NCBI RefSeq assembly: GCF_042675665.1
Contig: NZ_JBHTJI010000001.1
Span: forward strand, 868,001-932,000
Reading direction: 5' to 3'
Length of the DNA stretch: 64,000 nucleotides
Source of the DNA: Mariniflexile jejuense
Lineage (GTDB): Bacteria > Bacteroidota > Bacteroidia > Flavobacteriales > Flavobacteriaceae
This document shows positions 42,821 to 52,500 of this stretch, one piece after another (position 1 is the stretch's first letter; each line of letters starts with the position of its first letter). The notes beneath the pieces are model-generated. The model did no database searches and was not told where the DNA came from. It saw only the letters and a program-made list of their open reading frames with translations. The translations under genes were made by a program, and so were the position numbers.

Positions 42821-44881
42821 ATGAAAAAATATCTTGTAATTTCAGGATTATTTATAGTAATCATCTCAACTTTTTTATACTGTAAAAAAGCCAAAGATTC
42901 ATATATTGAAATTACCAATAGCTCAGATGGTAATTGGTTACTTCATGGATTAAATTATTCAGAATCCAGATTTAGTCCACTAAATCAAATTACGGCATCT
43001 AATATTAATGAGTTAGGTTTAGATTGGAGTTTAAATTTAGGTCTAAAGAGAGGCATAGAAGCAACGCCTATTGTAAAAGATGGTATTATGTACATAACAG
43101 GACCATGGAGTATTGTTTTTGCGATAGATCTAAGAACTCATGATATTATTTGGAAATACGACCCCGAAGTTCCTAAAAGTGTAGGTGAAAAAGGATGTTG
43201 CGATGTTGTAAATAGAGGTGTAGCACTTTACGATAATAAAATTTATGTAGGTTCTTTTGATGGACGATTAATTGCTTTAGATAGCAAAAATGGAAAAAAA
43301 ATATGGGAAGTTTTAACAGTCGATCAATCGAAACCTTATACAATTACTGGAGCACCTAGAGTTATTAAAGGTAACGTTATAATTGGAAATGGCGGTGCTG
43401 AATTTGGTGTTAGAGGTTATTTCACCGCTTATGATGCTCAAACAGGAAAACAAAAATGGCGATTTTACACAGTACCGGGAAATCCTTCAGTACCTTTTGA
43501 AAATAAAGCTATGGAAGATGCAGCAAAAACTTGGACGGGTGAATGGTGGAAATACGGTGGCGGCGGCACTGTTTGGGATGCCATGGCATTTGACCCAGAT
43601 TTAAATTTACTTTACGTTGGCACAGGAAATGGTTCTCCTTGGGACAGAAACAAACGAAGTCCACTTGGTGGTGATAACTTGTTTTTATCTTCAATTTTAG
43701 CTATTAATCCAGATTCTGGCGAATTAATTTGGCATTATCAAACCACACCTGGCGATTCTTGGGATTTTACAGCAACACAACATATCATTTTATCAGATTT
43801 AAAAATAAATGGTAAAATACGTAAAGTACTTATGCAAGCTCCTAAAAACGGATTCTTTTATTTACTTGATAGAACTAATGGCAAACTTATTTCAGCAGAA
43901 AAATTTACTTATGTTAATTGGGCAGAAGGAATTAACATAAAAACAGGCAGGCCAATTGAAAGCAAATGGGCAAGATATGACAAAGCAAATATAGATGTTG
44001 CACCAAATTATAACGGTGCGCATAATTGGCAACCTATGGCTTATAACTCCAACTTAAACTTAGTTTATATTCCAGCAAGAGAAACATTTTCTAACTATGG
44101 ACAAGATAATGATTGGGAATATAACAAAACAGGATTTGGTACTGGTAATGGCTGGAATTTAGCAACTGGAAGTGTTGAGTCTTCACCAACTATTAAAGAT
44201 GAGAAAGCTACTAATAAGGGTAAACTTATAGCTTGGGATCCAATAAAACAAAAAGAAGTTTGGAGTGTAAAACAAAATAATATTTGGAATGGTGGTTTAC
44301 TAACTACCAATTCAAACTTAGTTTTTCAAGGCACTGCAGATGGTAAATTAACAGCTTATAACGGCACAAATGGTAAATTAATTTGGGAAGCCAATTTACA
44401 AACAGGCATTCTAGCACCACCAATCACATATTTAGTTGATGGCGTACAATATGTAACGGTAATTACTGGTTGGGGCGGTGGTTACGGCATGAAAAATAAG
44501 CATACAAATTATGTGCTACCTGGTACAATTTATTCCTTTAAAATTGGTGGAAAATCAGAATTACCAGAAGCATTACCTGCATTTAACCGTGAACTTATAA
44601 ATCCTGATTGGAAAGTTGAAACTAATAAAATAACTGAAGGTGAAACATTGTTTTGGAAATTTTGTGGTACTTGCCATGTGATAGGAGAAGGTGGCGGTGT
44701 AGCACCCGATTTGGGATATAGCCCAATGGTTGGCACAGATGCCTTTAAAATAGTTGTTTTAGATGGTATTTTACTACCAAATGGTATGCCTAAATTTGAG
44801 AACAGATTAACTATAGATGAAGTAAATGCCATTCAACATTTTATAATTAACAAAGTAAAAGATTTAAAAAAACAACCTTAA
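42821..44881 (+). CDS. PQQ-dependent dehydrogenase with C-terminal cytochrome c domain, lipoprotein
   Basis: 686 residues. Lipoprotein-type signal ending STFLYC (Cys21). An eight-bladed quinoprotein propeller (about 35-590) has the vicinal disulfide GCCDVVNRG (Cys126-Cys127), W-type blade motifs (GRLIALDSKNGKKIWEV) and the conserved acid stretch PGDSWDFTATQ. A C-terminal haem c domain has CGTCH at 615-619 and a Met in NGMPKF that could be the sixth ligand. This matches quinohaemoprotein alcohol and sugar dehydrogenases, which oxidise a substrate in the periplasm and pass electrons on. No PQQ synthesis genes are in the window. The substrate is unknown; placement after GH2 suggests a sugar or alcohol released from glycan. 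Confidence 0.88.
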   Translation: MKKYLVISGLFIVIISTFLYCKKAKDSYIEITNSSDGNWLLHGLNYSESRFSPLNQITASNINELGLDWSLNLGLKRGIEATPIVKDGIMYITGPWSIVFAIDLRTHDIIWKYDPEVPKSVGEKGCCDVVNRGVALYDNKIYVGSFDGRLIALDSKNGKKIWEVLTVDQSKPYTITGAPRVIKGNVIIGNGGAEFGVRGYFTAYDAQTGKQKWRFYTVPGNPSVPFENKAMEDAAKTWTGEWWKYGGGGTVWDAMAFDPDLNLLYVGTGNGSPWDRNKRSPLGGDNLFLSSILAINPDSGELIWHYQTTPGDSWDFTATQHIILSDLKINGKIRKVLMQAPKNGFFYLLDRTNGKLISAEKFTYVNWAEGINIKTGRPIESKWARYDKANIDVAPNYNGAHNWQPMAYNSNLNLVYIPARETFSNYGQDNDWEYNKTGFGTGNGWNLATGSVESSPTIKDEKATNKGKLIAWDPIKQKEVWSVKQNNIWNGGLLTTNSNLVFQGTADGKLTAYNGTNGKLIWEANLQTGILAPPITYLVDGVQYVTVITGWGGGYGMKNKHTNYVLPGTIYSFKIGGKSELPEALPAFNRELINPDWKVETNKITEGETLFWKFCGTCHVIGEGGGVAPDLGYSPMVGTDAFKIVVLDGILLPNGMPKFENRLTIDEVNAIQHFIINKVKDLKKQP

Positions 44882-44951
44882 ATATTAGGTTTGTTTTTAA
44901 TTTTAGATAAAATTATTATACCTTTTAAATGATTTTTAATAGAATTCCCTT

Positions 44952-46748
44952 TTGAAGAAAAAAACTGTTTTTAAAATTATTGCTGCTTTACTGCCTTTTC
45001 TATTAATTTTTATAATAGAAATAGTATTGCGAATAAGTGGCTATGGCGAAAACTACCAACTTTTTAATAAAGTGAAAGTTGAAAATAGGCCAGAATACCT
45101 AATTATGAATTCAAATATTTCAAAAAAGTATTTTAAAAACAACGGCTTTAATTCTGATAATCAATCGGATTTATTTCTTAAAACAAAAACAAGTAATACC
45201 TTCAGAATTTTTGTTCAAGGTGCTTCAACAGTTGTTGGGTTTCCATACTATCAAGGTGGTTCTTTCCCTAGAATGTTAAAGCATAGGTTATCGCAAACAT
45301 TTCCAGAAAAAAATATTGAAATTATAAACACAGGAATTACAGCAGTAAACTCGTATACACTATGGGATTTAACTGGCAAAATTATTGACCAAAACCCTGA
45401 TTTAGTTATAATTTATGCTGGTCATAACGAATATTATGGAGCATTAGGGGTTGGTTCGACTAGCTCTTATGGGAGTAGACCAACACTAGTTAGATCGTAT
45501 CTTTTTCTTAAAAATTTTCGCTTCTTTCAATTATTAGATAATAGTTACACCAAACTAATTTCACAAAAAAGCACATCACCAAAAGTAGGTGAAACCACTT
45601 TAATGGAAGTTATGGTTAAAGAGCCTCGTATTCCTTTAAATTCTAAAGTTTACCATGCTGGTTTAAAGCAGTTTGAAAGCAACTTACAATTAATTCTTCG
45701 CAAATATAAAAAGCACAACATTCCGGTAATTATATCAACTTTGGTTAGTAATGAAAAAGATATAAAACCTTTTATTAGTGATACTATTAATAATGAAGTT
45801 CAATTTAAAAAAAGTATTGAACAAAAAAGTAATTATGCAAAAAAAATATCAAAAACAAATGCTTATGCTGCCTATAACTTAGGGCTGTTTTATATAGAAA
45901 AAAACCAAGATAGTGCTAAAAAATACTTGCATCTCGCTAAAGAATTAGACTATCTTAGGTTTCGAGCTCCGGAAGAAATAAATCATATTATTTTGAAATT
46001 GGCTAAAGAATACAATTGTGGATTAGTAGATATGGAAGCTGCATTTTTATCACATTCAAATGAAATTATTTTAGGCAATACATTACTATTAGAACACGTT
46101 CATCCAAATTCTAATGGTTATTTTATTATGGCAGATGCGTTTTACAATAAAATAAAGGCTCTGCAATTATTGAAAGATTGGAATCATAATATCTCATTTG
46201 ATGAAGCTTCCAAAGACATTCCTATTACTGCCATCGACTCTATTAAAGGGAATTTTATTATTGATGACTTAAAAAATTCATGGCCTTATATCCTTAATAT
46301 GTCTAGAACAACTCCAATATCTTCATATTATGCTATTCAAAATCCAAATTATGAAGAACGAAGAGCTATCGAAATTTACAAAAATCAAGTTCCATGGCGA
46401 GATGTAATGCATCAATCCTACATAAAATATAAAAATGATAGTGCATTTAAAAAAGGACTTCATGTTGCCCAATCGTTAATTTTTGAATATCCTGAAGAAG
46501 CAAACCCTTACAATTTAGCAGGAAATATGTGCTTAAAACTAATGGATTTTAATAAAGCAGCTTATTACTTTTTTAAATATAATGAACTTGAAAAAAGTAG
46601 CACATCTGCACAACAACTTGCTTCCGTTTATATTAAATTAAACAAACTGGATTTAGCAAAAAAAACACTTTTGGAATCTAAAAGCAATGGTATAAATGTT
46701 ATGAGTTTTGATGAATTAATAACATTAGAGAACCTAAACAAAGAATAA
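44952..46748 (+). CDS. SGNH/GDSL hydrolase with C-terminal TPR-like repeats
   Basis: 598 residues from TTG at 44952; no ATG fits. One N-terminal membrane segment (about 8-28) anchors it. The SGNH blocks are GASTVVGFPY (Ser92), GHNEYYG (Asn159) and LLEHVHPNSNGY (His384), the layout of membrane-linked acyltransferase or esterase types. The C-terminus (about 500-580) has TPR-like helices (YNLAGNMCLKLMDFNKAAYY). It is 70 bp after the PQQ gene, and 12 bp from the converging SxtJ gene. Resembles SxtL of saxitoxin clusters in family and neighbours. A short 8-codon frame ends in TTGA overlap with its start. Confidence 0.82.
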   Translation: MKKKTVFKIIAALLPFLLIFIIEIVLRISGYGENYQLFNKVKVENRPEYLIMNSNISKKYFKNNGFNSDNQSDLFLKTKTSNTFRIFVQGASTVVGFPYYQGGSFPRMLKHRLSQTFPEKNIEIINTGITAVNSYTLWDLTGKIIDQNPDLVIIYAGHNEYYGALGVGSTSSYGSRPTLVRSYLFLKNFRFFQLLDNSYTKLISQKSTSPKVGETTLMEVMVKEPRIPLNSKVYHAGLKQFESNLQLILRKYKKHNIPVIISTLVSNEKDIKPFISDTINNEVQFKKSIEQKSNYAKKISKTNAYAAYNLGLFYIEKNQDSAKKYLHLAKELDYLRFRAPEEINHIILKLAKEYNCGLVDMEAAFLSHSNEIILGNTLLLEHVHPNSNGYFIMADAFYNKIKALQLLKDWNHNISFDEASKDIPITAIDSIKGNFIIDDLKNSWPYILNMSRTTPISSYYAIQNPNYEERRAIEIYKNQVPWRDVMHQSYIKYKNDSAFKKGLHVAQSLIFEYPEEANPYNLAGNMCLKLMDFNKAAYYFFKYNELEKSSTSAQQLASVYIKLNKLDLAKKTLLESKSNGINVMSFDELITLENLNKE

Positions 46749-46760
46749 TATTCTGCAACA

Positions 46761-47120
46761 CTACCAAGGTTTTTCAACATCTTTTTTTGTATACCAATGA
46801 TTTCTGATAATAAAATGAGAATTGGTCGTTCCCTTTTTTAACAATTGATTTTTCCCAAACAACCGTTGAAAAAAAGATATAGGTACTAAAAACATAAAAA
46901 AAATAATGAACATCACAACACTATTCATAAACACTCCAAAATAATGCGAAAAAGAAAGCCAAACATTACTTATAATCATGGTTACTTTTTTAGAAATAAT
47001 GGATAATACTAGCAGTGTAATAGACACATATATTAGCCAATTTACATTAAGTAACAAAGAAGTTACTAATGCTGCCAAAGCTAAAACGATAATGGTTTCA
47101 AGTGCTTTTTCCCAGTTCAT
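46761..47120 (-). CDS. SxtJ-like membrane protein
   Basis: 119 residues from the ATG at 47120; a further Met-adding TTG start upstream is unlikely because the ATG overlaps the preceding stop as TGATG. It has two to three membrane segments (TIIVLALAALVTSLLLNV, WLIYVSITLLVLSII, MNSVVMFIIFFMFLVPISFF) and ends with a basic/aromatic tail (IRNHWYTKKDVEKPW). The tail and size match the SxtJ family of unknown function, found beside carbamoyltransferases. Last gene of the carbamoyltransferase operon. Confidence 0.8.
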   Translation of the reverse strand: MNWEKALETIIVLALAALVTSLLLNVNWLIYVSITLLVLSIISKKVTMIISNVWLSFSHYFGVFMNSVVMFIIFFMFLVPISFFQRLFGKNQLLKKGTTNSHFIIRNHWYTKKDVEKPW

Positions 47121-47269
47121 CAAAATAAAGAATATATGAAAGGTGCTAAAGCAGAACCACTAGTTAAAAATATCAAGACTCCAAAAACCACAAATATGAT
47201 TATTAAAGGCATAAGCCACCATTTTTTACGTTCTCTTAAAAAGAAGAAAAAATCTTTTAAAAACTCCAT
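47120..47269 (-). CDS. DUF5989 family small membrane protein (SxtK-like)
   Basis: Only 49 codons, easily missed. It reads MEFLKDFFFFLRERKKWWLM, then one membrane segment (PLIIIFVVFGVLIFLT) and the tail SGSALAPFIYSLF. The FLRERKKWWLMP start and the SALAPFIY end are typical of DUF5989. The start codon abuts the carbamoyltransferase stop with no gap, and its stop overlaps the SxtJ start codon by one base (TGATG). The tight coupling supports a real gene. Unknown function; saxitoxin clusters have a similarly small gene (sxtK) in the same company. Confidence 0.88.
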   Translation of the reverse strand: MEFLKDFFFFLRERKKWWLMPLIIIFVVFGVLIFLTSGSALAPFIYSLF

Positions 47270-49069
47270 CTATTTTTCAATTATATAATTTTCCATTACT
47301 AAAATATCCATACCAGATTTCATGAAACAACGATAAGCATCCTCTGGTGAATTGACTATAGGTTCGTCCTTTACATTAAAACTGGTATTTATTAGTACAC
47401 CTATTCCCGTATGTTTTTTGTAACACTGTATTAATTGCCAAAGTACTGGATTCATTGTTTTTGTTACCACTTGCACTCTTGCCGAAAAATCGATATGAGT
47501 AATAGCAGGTAAATCAGACTTCACTACCTTACGTTTATCTTCTAAACTCATGGCTTCAAAATTTTCAGGTAATTCTTTTTGGAGCGATTTTTTTACTTTG
47601 CTTGTAAATAACATGTATAAAGATTTTTTACTTTCTTCAAAATAATCTTTATAATCTTCCTCACAAACAACAGGAGCAAACGGTCTAAACCCTTCTCTAA
47701 ATTTAATTTTCATATTTAGAGTGTATTGCATATCTGCATCTGTTGGGTCGGCCAATATACTTCTATTACCCAAAGCTCTTGGACCAAATTCAGTTTTTCC
47801 TCTAAACCAACCTACAACTTTTTTATCTGCAATATATTTAGCGGTGGTTTTAGTTACTTCATCAATAGATTCAAAATATTGATATTTACAGTTATGTTTA
47901 TGTAAAACCTTTTCAATTTCCATATTCGAATAACTCGGTCCTAAATACGGATTAAAAGGTTCTTTTAAACCTTCAAATAAATGCCTACTTCCAATATAAG
48001 CTGTTGCTAATGCAGCTCCTAAAGCACCACCAGAATCTCCTGCTGCTGGTTGAATATAAATATCGTTAAAAATTTTTTGATTATACAGTACAGAATTTGC
48101 AACACAATTAAGAGCAACACCTCCTGAAAAACATAAATTGGCTTGATTAGTTTCAATTTTTACAAACTGAATTAACTTAACAAGTATTTCTTCTGTAACC
48201 TTTTGAGCGGCGTATGCTAAATCGGCATGTATTTGTTCTAATTTTTCTTCTGGCAACCTCTTTTTTAAACCGAATAATTTTTCCCATGTTTTAGGATTAA
48301 CCATACGCAAACCTACAGGATATTCAAAATAACTCATGTTCAATTTAATAGAACCATCTTGTTTTATATCAACCAAATGTTGTTTTATAATACTAATAAA
48401 TTGGTTTACGTTTTTTGAATCTGGGTTTCCATAAGGTGCAAGTCCCATCATTTTATATTCGCCTGAATTTACTTTAAACCCCAAAAAATAAGTAAATGAA
48501 GAATATAGCAAACCTAATGAATTAGGAAAATGTAGTTCACCTAAAACTTGAATTCCTTTTTCACCACAAGCTATACCATAAGATGTTGTTGCCCATTCCC
48601 CAACACCATCAACCGTTATGTAAGCGCATTTTTTAAACGGTGAAGTATAAAAAGCGCTAGCAGCATGAGACAAATGGTGTTCAGGAAACGTTACTGGTAT
48701 GTTTCGTGATTTTGAAGCACTTAATTTCTTTATCTTTTTATTAATAAACTGCTTTATAAAAAGTTTTTCTTTTAACCATAAAGGCATCGCCTTAGTAAAC
48801 GATTTCAAACCTTTTGGCGCAAAAGCATAATACGTTTCTAAAAGTCTTTCAAACTTTAAAAAAGGTTTATCATAAAAAGCTATGATATCAATATCCTCTA
48901 TTTCAAATCCAGTTTCATGCAAACAATACTTTATAGCAAGTTCAGGAAAAGAAGCGTCATTTTTTATTCTAGAAAAACGTTCTTCTTGCGCAGCACATAA
49001 CACAACACCGTTATTTATAATTGCAACTGCCGAATCATGATAGTATGCAGAAATGCCAAGTATCTTCAT
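47270..49069 (-). CDS. Carbamoyltransferase (NodU/CmcH family)
   Basis: 599 residues. Transfers a carbamoyl group from carbamoyl phosphate to a hydroxyl of a small molecule or glycan, via carbamoyl-AMP. The N-terminal Kae1-like domain begins MKILGISAYYHDSAVAII and has the metal-binding HHLSHAASAFY (131-141) and VDGVGEWATTSYG. The C-terminal YrdC-like domain has FRGKTEFGPRALGNRSILAD and TGIGVLINTSFNVKDEPIV. Family members modify Nod factors, antibiotics and, as SxtI, saxitoxin. First of three tightly packed genes with DUF5989 and SxtJ. Confidence 0.93.
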   Translation of the reverse strand: MKILGISAYYHDSAVAIINNGVVLCAAQEERFSRIKNDASFPELAIKYCLHETGFEIEDIDIIAFYDKPFLKFERLLETYYAFAPKGLKSFTKAMPLWLKEKLFIKQFINKKIKKLSASKSRNIPVTFPEHHLSHAASAFYTSPFKKCAYITVDGVGEWATTSYGIACGEKGIQVLGELHFPNSLGLLYSSFTYFLGFKVNSGEYKMMGLAPYGNPDSKNVNQFISIIKQHLVDIKQDGSIKLNMSYFEYPVGLRMVNPKTWEKLFGLKKRLPEEKLEQIHADLAYAAQKVTEEILVKLIQFVKIETNQANLCFSGGVALNCVANSVLYNQKIFNDIYIQPAAGDSGGALGAALATAYIGSRHLFEGLKEPFNPYLGPSYSNMEIEKVLHKHNCKYQYFESIDEVTKTTAKYIADKKVVGWFRGKTEFGPRALGNRSILADPTDADMQYTLNMKIKFREGFRPFAPVVCEEDYKDYFEESKKSLYMLFTSKVKKSLQKELPENFEAMSLEDKRKVVKSDLPAITHIDFSARVQVVTKTMNPVLWQLIQCYKKHTGIGVLINTSFNVKDEPIVNSPEDAYRCFMKSGMDILVMENYIIEK

Positions 49070-49191
49070 TTAAATTATTAATTTATAGCTCAAATAAGCC
49101 TCAAAATAAAAAACTATAATATTACTTGCTATTACAAGCAACTAAATAGTTTTGAAATTAAATTTGAGCTGAAAAATACAAAAAATTAAAA

Positions 49192-49231
49192 CACAATCGG
49201 TTGCGTAATTAAAAATTAATTTTTATGTTTG
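49192..49231 (+). promoter_or_regulatory. Distal operator-promoter module upstream of susC
   Basis: CACAATCGGTTGCGTA (49192-49207) contains TTG (49201-49203), followed after exactly 20 bases by TATGTTTG (49224-49231). The design is the same as at 39903. It lies about 290 bases before the susC start, so it may give a long leader, or it may also affect the divergent carbamoyltransferase operon. Confidence 0.6.
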
Positions 49232-49383
49232 TGAGACATTAATAAAAATTAATAGCTCATTTTACGATATTCAATACAAATCGAATATTATTTTATCATA
49301 TTCTAACTAAATTCATAATACTAACTAAAAGTAGATTTTTATGACATAAAACTTCATCTCTTAAATAGTTGTTAATTTATTTT

Positions 49384-49425
49384 TACGCAATCGGTTGTGT
49401 TTTGATAAATAATTTTATACATTTG
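49384..49425 (+). promoter_or_regulatory. Proximal operator-promoter module of susC
   Basis: TACGCAATCGGTTGTG (49384-49399) contains TTG (49395-49397), followed after exactly 20 bases by TACATTTG (49418-49425). The start codon is 93 bases further. The operator is identical over 16 bases to the reverse complement of the one before the GH2 gene. Confidence 0.68.
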
Positions 49426-49518
49426 GTTAAACTATAACACATTTAAGATAAAATAGCATATTTTTTAAATACCACTAAACTATGAATACTAATTAATCAC
49501 AAACTAAAGACAAATTTT

Positions 49519-52500
49519 ATGACAAACTTTTTATTTTTTAAAAGCCAATACATAAAGCAGTTAGGTTTTTTTATCCTACTATTTATGTTTTGTTCTGGAA
49601 TGAACGCTCAAAATACAGTTTCTGGAACTGTATCTGGCTCTGATGGACCTATACCTGGAGCCAATGTAATTTTAAAAGGCACTAGCAATGGTGCTGCTAC
49701 TAATTTTGATGGTGAGTATACTATTAAAAACGTGCCAGCCAATGGTGTACTAGTTGTTAGTTTTTTGGGTTACAAAACCAAAGAAGTAACAATAAATAAC
49801 CAAAAAGTAATAAATGTAATTCTAGACCTTGATACAGCTGCCTTAGATGAAGTGGTAGTTATTGGGTATGGCACACAACGTAAAGAATCTGTTACAGGTT
49901 CAGTAGCCTCTATAAAAGGAGAGGAAATGCGTGATGTTCCATCTGCCAACATTACTCAGTCATTACAAGGTAGAGTGTCTGGTGTTGAATTTGCTCAAAA
50001 TTCATCAAAACCAGGTGCATCAATGCAAATACGTGTTCGTGGTACTCGATCTTTAAATGCTAGTAATGATCCTTTAATAGTACTAGATGGTATTCCTTTT
50101 GCGGGTTCAATTGGAGATATTAATCCAACCGATATTAAGAGTGTTGATATTTTAAAAGATGCATCGGCAACGGCTATATATGGTTCTCGTGGTGCAAATG
50201 GAGTTATTTTAGTTACTACAAACAAAGGTTCTAAAGGGCAAGAAGCAAAAATAAATTATACTAGCTATTTTGGTGTAAAAAATGTTTTTGCTAAATACCC
50301 CATGATGAATAGTGAAGATTTTATAAAACTTCGGTCCGATGCTGGTATTTTTTCTAATGGTTTAGACGAATCAAATGATGTTAATACCGACTGGCAAGAT
50401 TTACTTTACGGCACAGCTATTGTAACAAGCCATGATATTGGTATTTCTGGTGGTGGTGATAAAAGTAACTATAATTTTGGTTTAGGCTATTACAAAGATG
50501 AATCTGTATTACCAGGTCAAGACTATGAACGTATTTCTTTACGTGCATCTATTGATCAAGAAATAGGAGAAAACATCAAAGTTGGCTTTACTACAAATAA
50601 TAGCTATTCTGTTAGTAACGGTAATAGTTTAGGAATTTATGGAGCACTTAATTCAACTCCTATAGCAAACCCTTATAACGCAGACGGGTCGCTTAAAAGA
50701 GTTATTAGTATGCCATTAGATGATCAATGGGTTTACACAAGAAGTAGCATTGAAGCTTTAGGTGATAGCTACATAGACCAAACAAAAAGTTTTGGTTCTT
50801 ATAACTCAATTTATGGAGTACTTCAAATACCAGGTATTAAAGGTTTAAGTTATCGCTTAAATCTTGGTTTAAATTATCGTCAATCAAATGGAGGGAATTA
50901 TGTAGGTGAAGGTGTATTTAATGTAAATGCTACTACTGTTTCAACTGCAGCAATAAGTAATTCTCATACAACTAGTTGGACTATTGAAAATATACTTTCT
51001 TACGATCGTACATTTGCAGACAAGCACAATTTTAATGCTTTAGTGCTATACTCTTCTGAAGAAAATTCATTTAACAGATCTAGAATTACTGCAAAAGATA
51101 TTCCTGCTGATGCATTTCAGTTTTACAATTTAGGTAGAGCTAATGAACAACCTATAATAAATCCAGATGATCAATTGTACTCAGTATCAGGTTTACAGTC
51201 CATGATGGGACGTATAATGTACTCGTATGATGACCGTTATATGCTTTCTGCTAGTTATCGTTACGATGGATCTTCAAGGTTAGCAGATAGTCACAAATGG
51301 GTTTCTTACCCTGCTATTTCTGTAGGTTGGAATATTAAAAATGAATCATTTATGGATAATGTTGAATTAATAAATTCATTAAAAGTTCGTGCTGGTTATG
51401 GAACAACATCAAACCAATCTATAGATCCTTACTCTACTCTAGGTCGCTTAGGTGCTACACAATATAATTTTGGAAATACTTATACTACTGGTTTAAATGT
51501 TTCAGAATTACCAAACCCTAATTTAGGATGGGAAAAATCTACGACAATGAATTACGGGTTAGACTTTGGCTTGCTAAACAATCGTTTATCTGGTACTGTT
51601 GATTATTATGCAACTAAAACAACAGATCTTTTATTTAGAGTGGGTTTACCACAAACATCTGGAGTTAGCAGTTATATGGCAAATATTGGAGAATCTGAAA
51701 ACAAAGGATTTGAAGTAGCTCTAAATGGCGTATTAATAGATAATCCAAACGGCTTTACTTGGGAAGCAGGAATAAATGTTTATACGAATGACAATAAACT
51801 AACTAAACTAGCATCAGGAACAGAAAGAGATGAAAGCAACTGGTGGTTTGTTGGACAACCAATAGATGTTATTTATGATTATAAAGCTGAAGGTATTTGG
51901 CAACAAGGAGATCCTTATTTAAATATTTTAGAACCAGGTGGAAATGTAGGTATGATTAAAGTCAAGTATACCGGCGATTATAATCCAGATGGTTCTCCTG
52001 TAAGAGCTATTGGTCCAGCTGATAGACAAATAATGAGCATGCAACCAGATTTTCAAGGTGGTTTTAACACACGTTTAGCTTATAAAGGTATAGACTTCAG
52101 TATTGTTGGAACATTTAAAAGCGGTGGATTACTTATTGCTACTCCATATGGTGCAAATGGTTACTTAAACATTTTGACAGGACGTAGAGGAAATATAGAT
52201 GTTGATTATTGGACAGCAGATAATACCGATGCAAAATACCCAAAACCAGGTGGTATAGGTGGAGATCAACCAAAATACCTTAATTCCCTTTCATATTTTG
52301 ATGCTTCCTATTTAAAAATAAGAACTATTACCCTAGGCTATAATTTTGAAAAAAGTAAATTTATTAAGGATAGTGGCATTGATAGATTAAGACTCTATGT
52401 TACCGCACAAAACCCATTAGTATTCTTTTCTCCATACAAAAAGGCGTCTGGAATGGATCCAGAAACAAACTCTGCTGCTAATGAAAACTCTGCTGTTACA

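Noticed and set aside
44952..49069. A saxitoxin biosynthesis cluster
   Set aside because: Only the tailoring-type I-J-K-L families are present. There is no SxtA-like polyketide synthase, amidinotransferase or other core enzyme, and the surroundings are sugar and envelope genes.
49070..49191. A minus-strand promoter for the carbamoyltransferase operon in the susC spacer
   Set aside because: No TTG and TAnnTTTG pair with 19-21 base spacing was found on that strand; only loose TATTTTG-like sequences are present.
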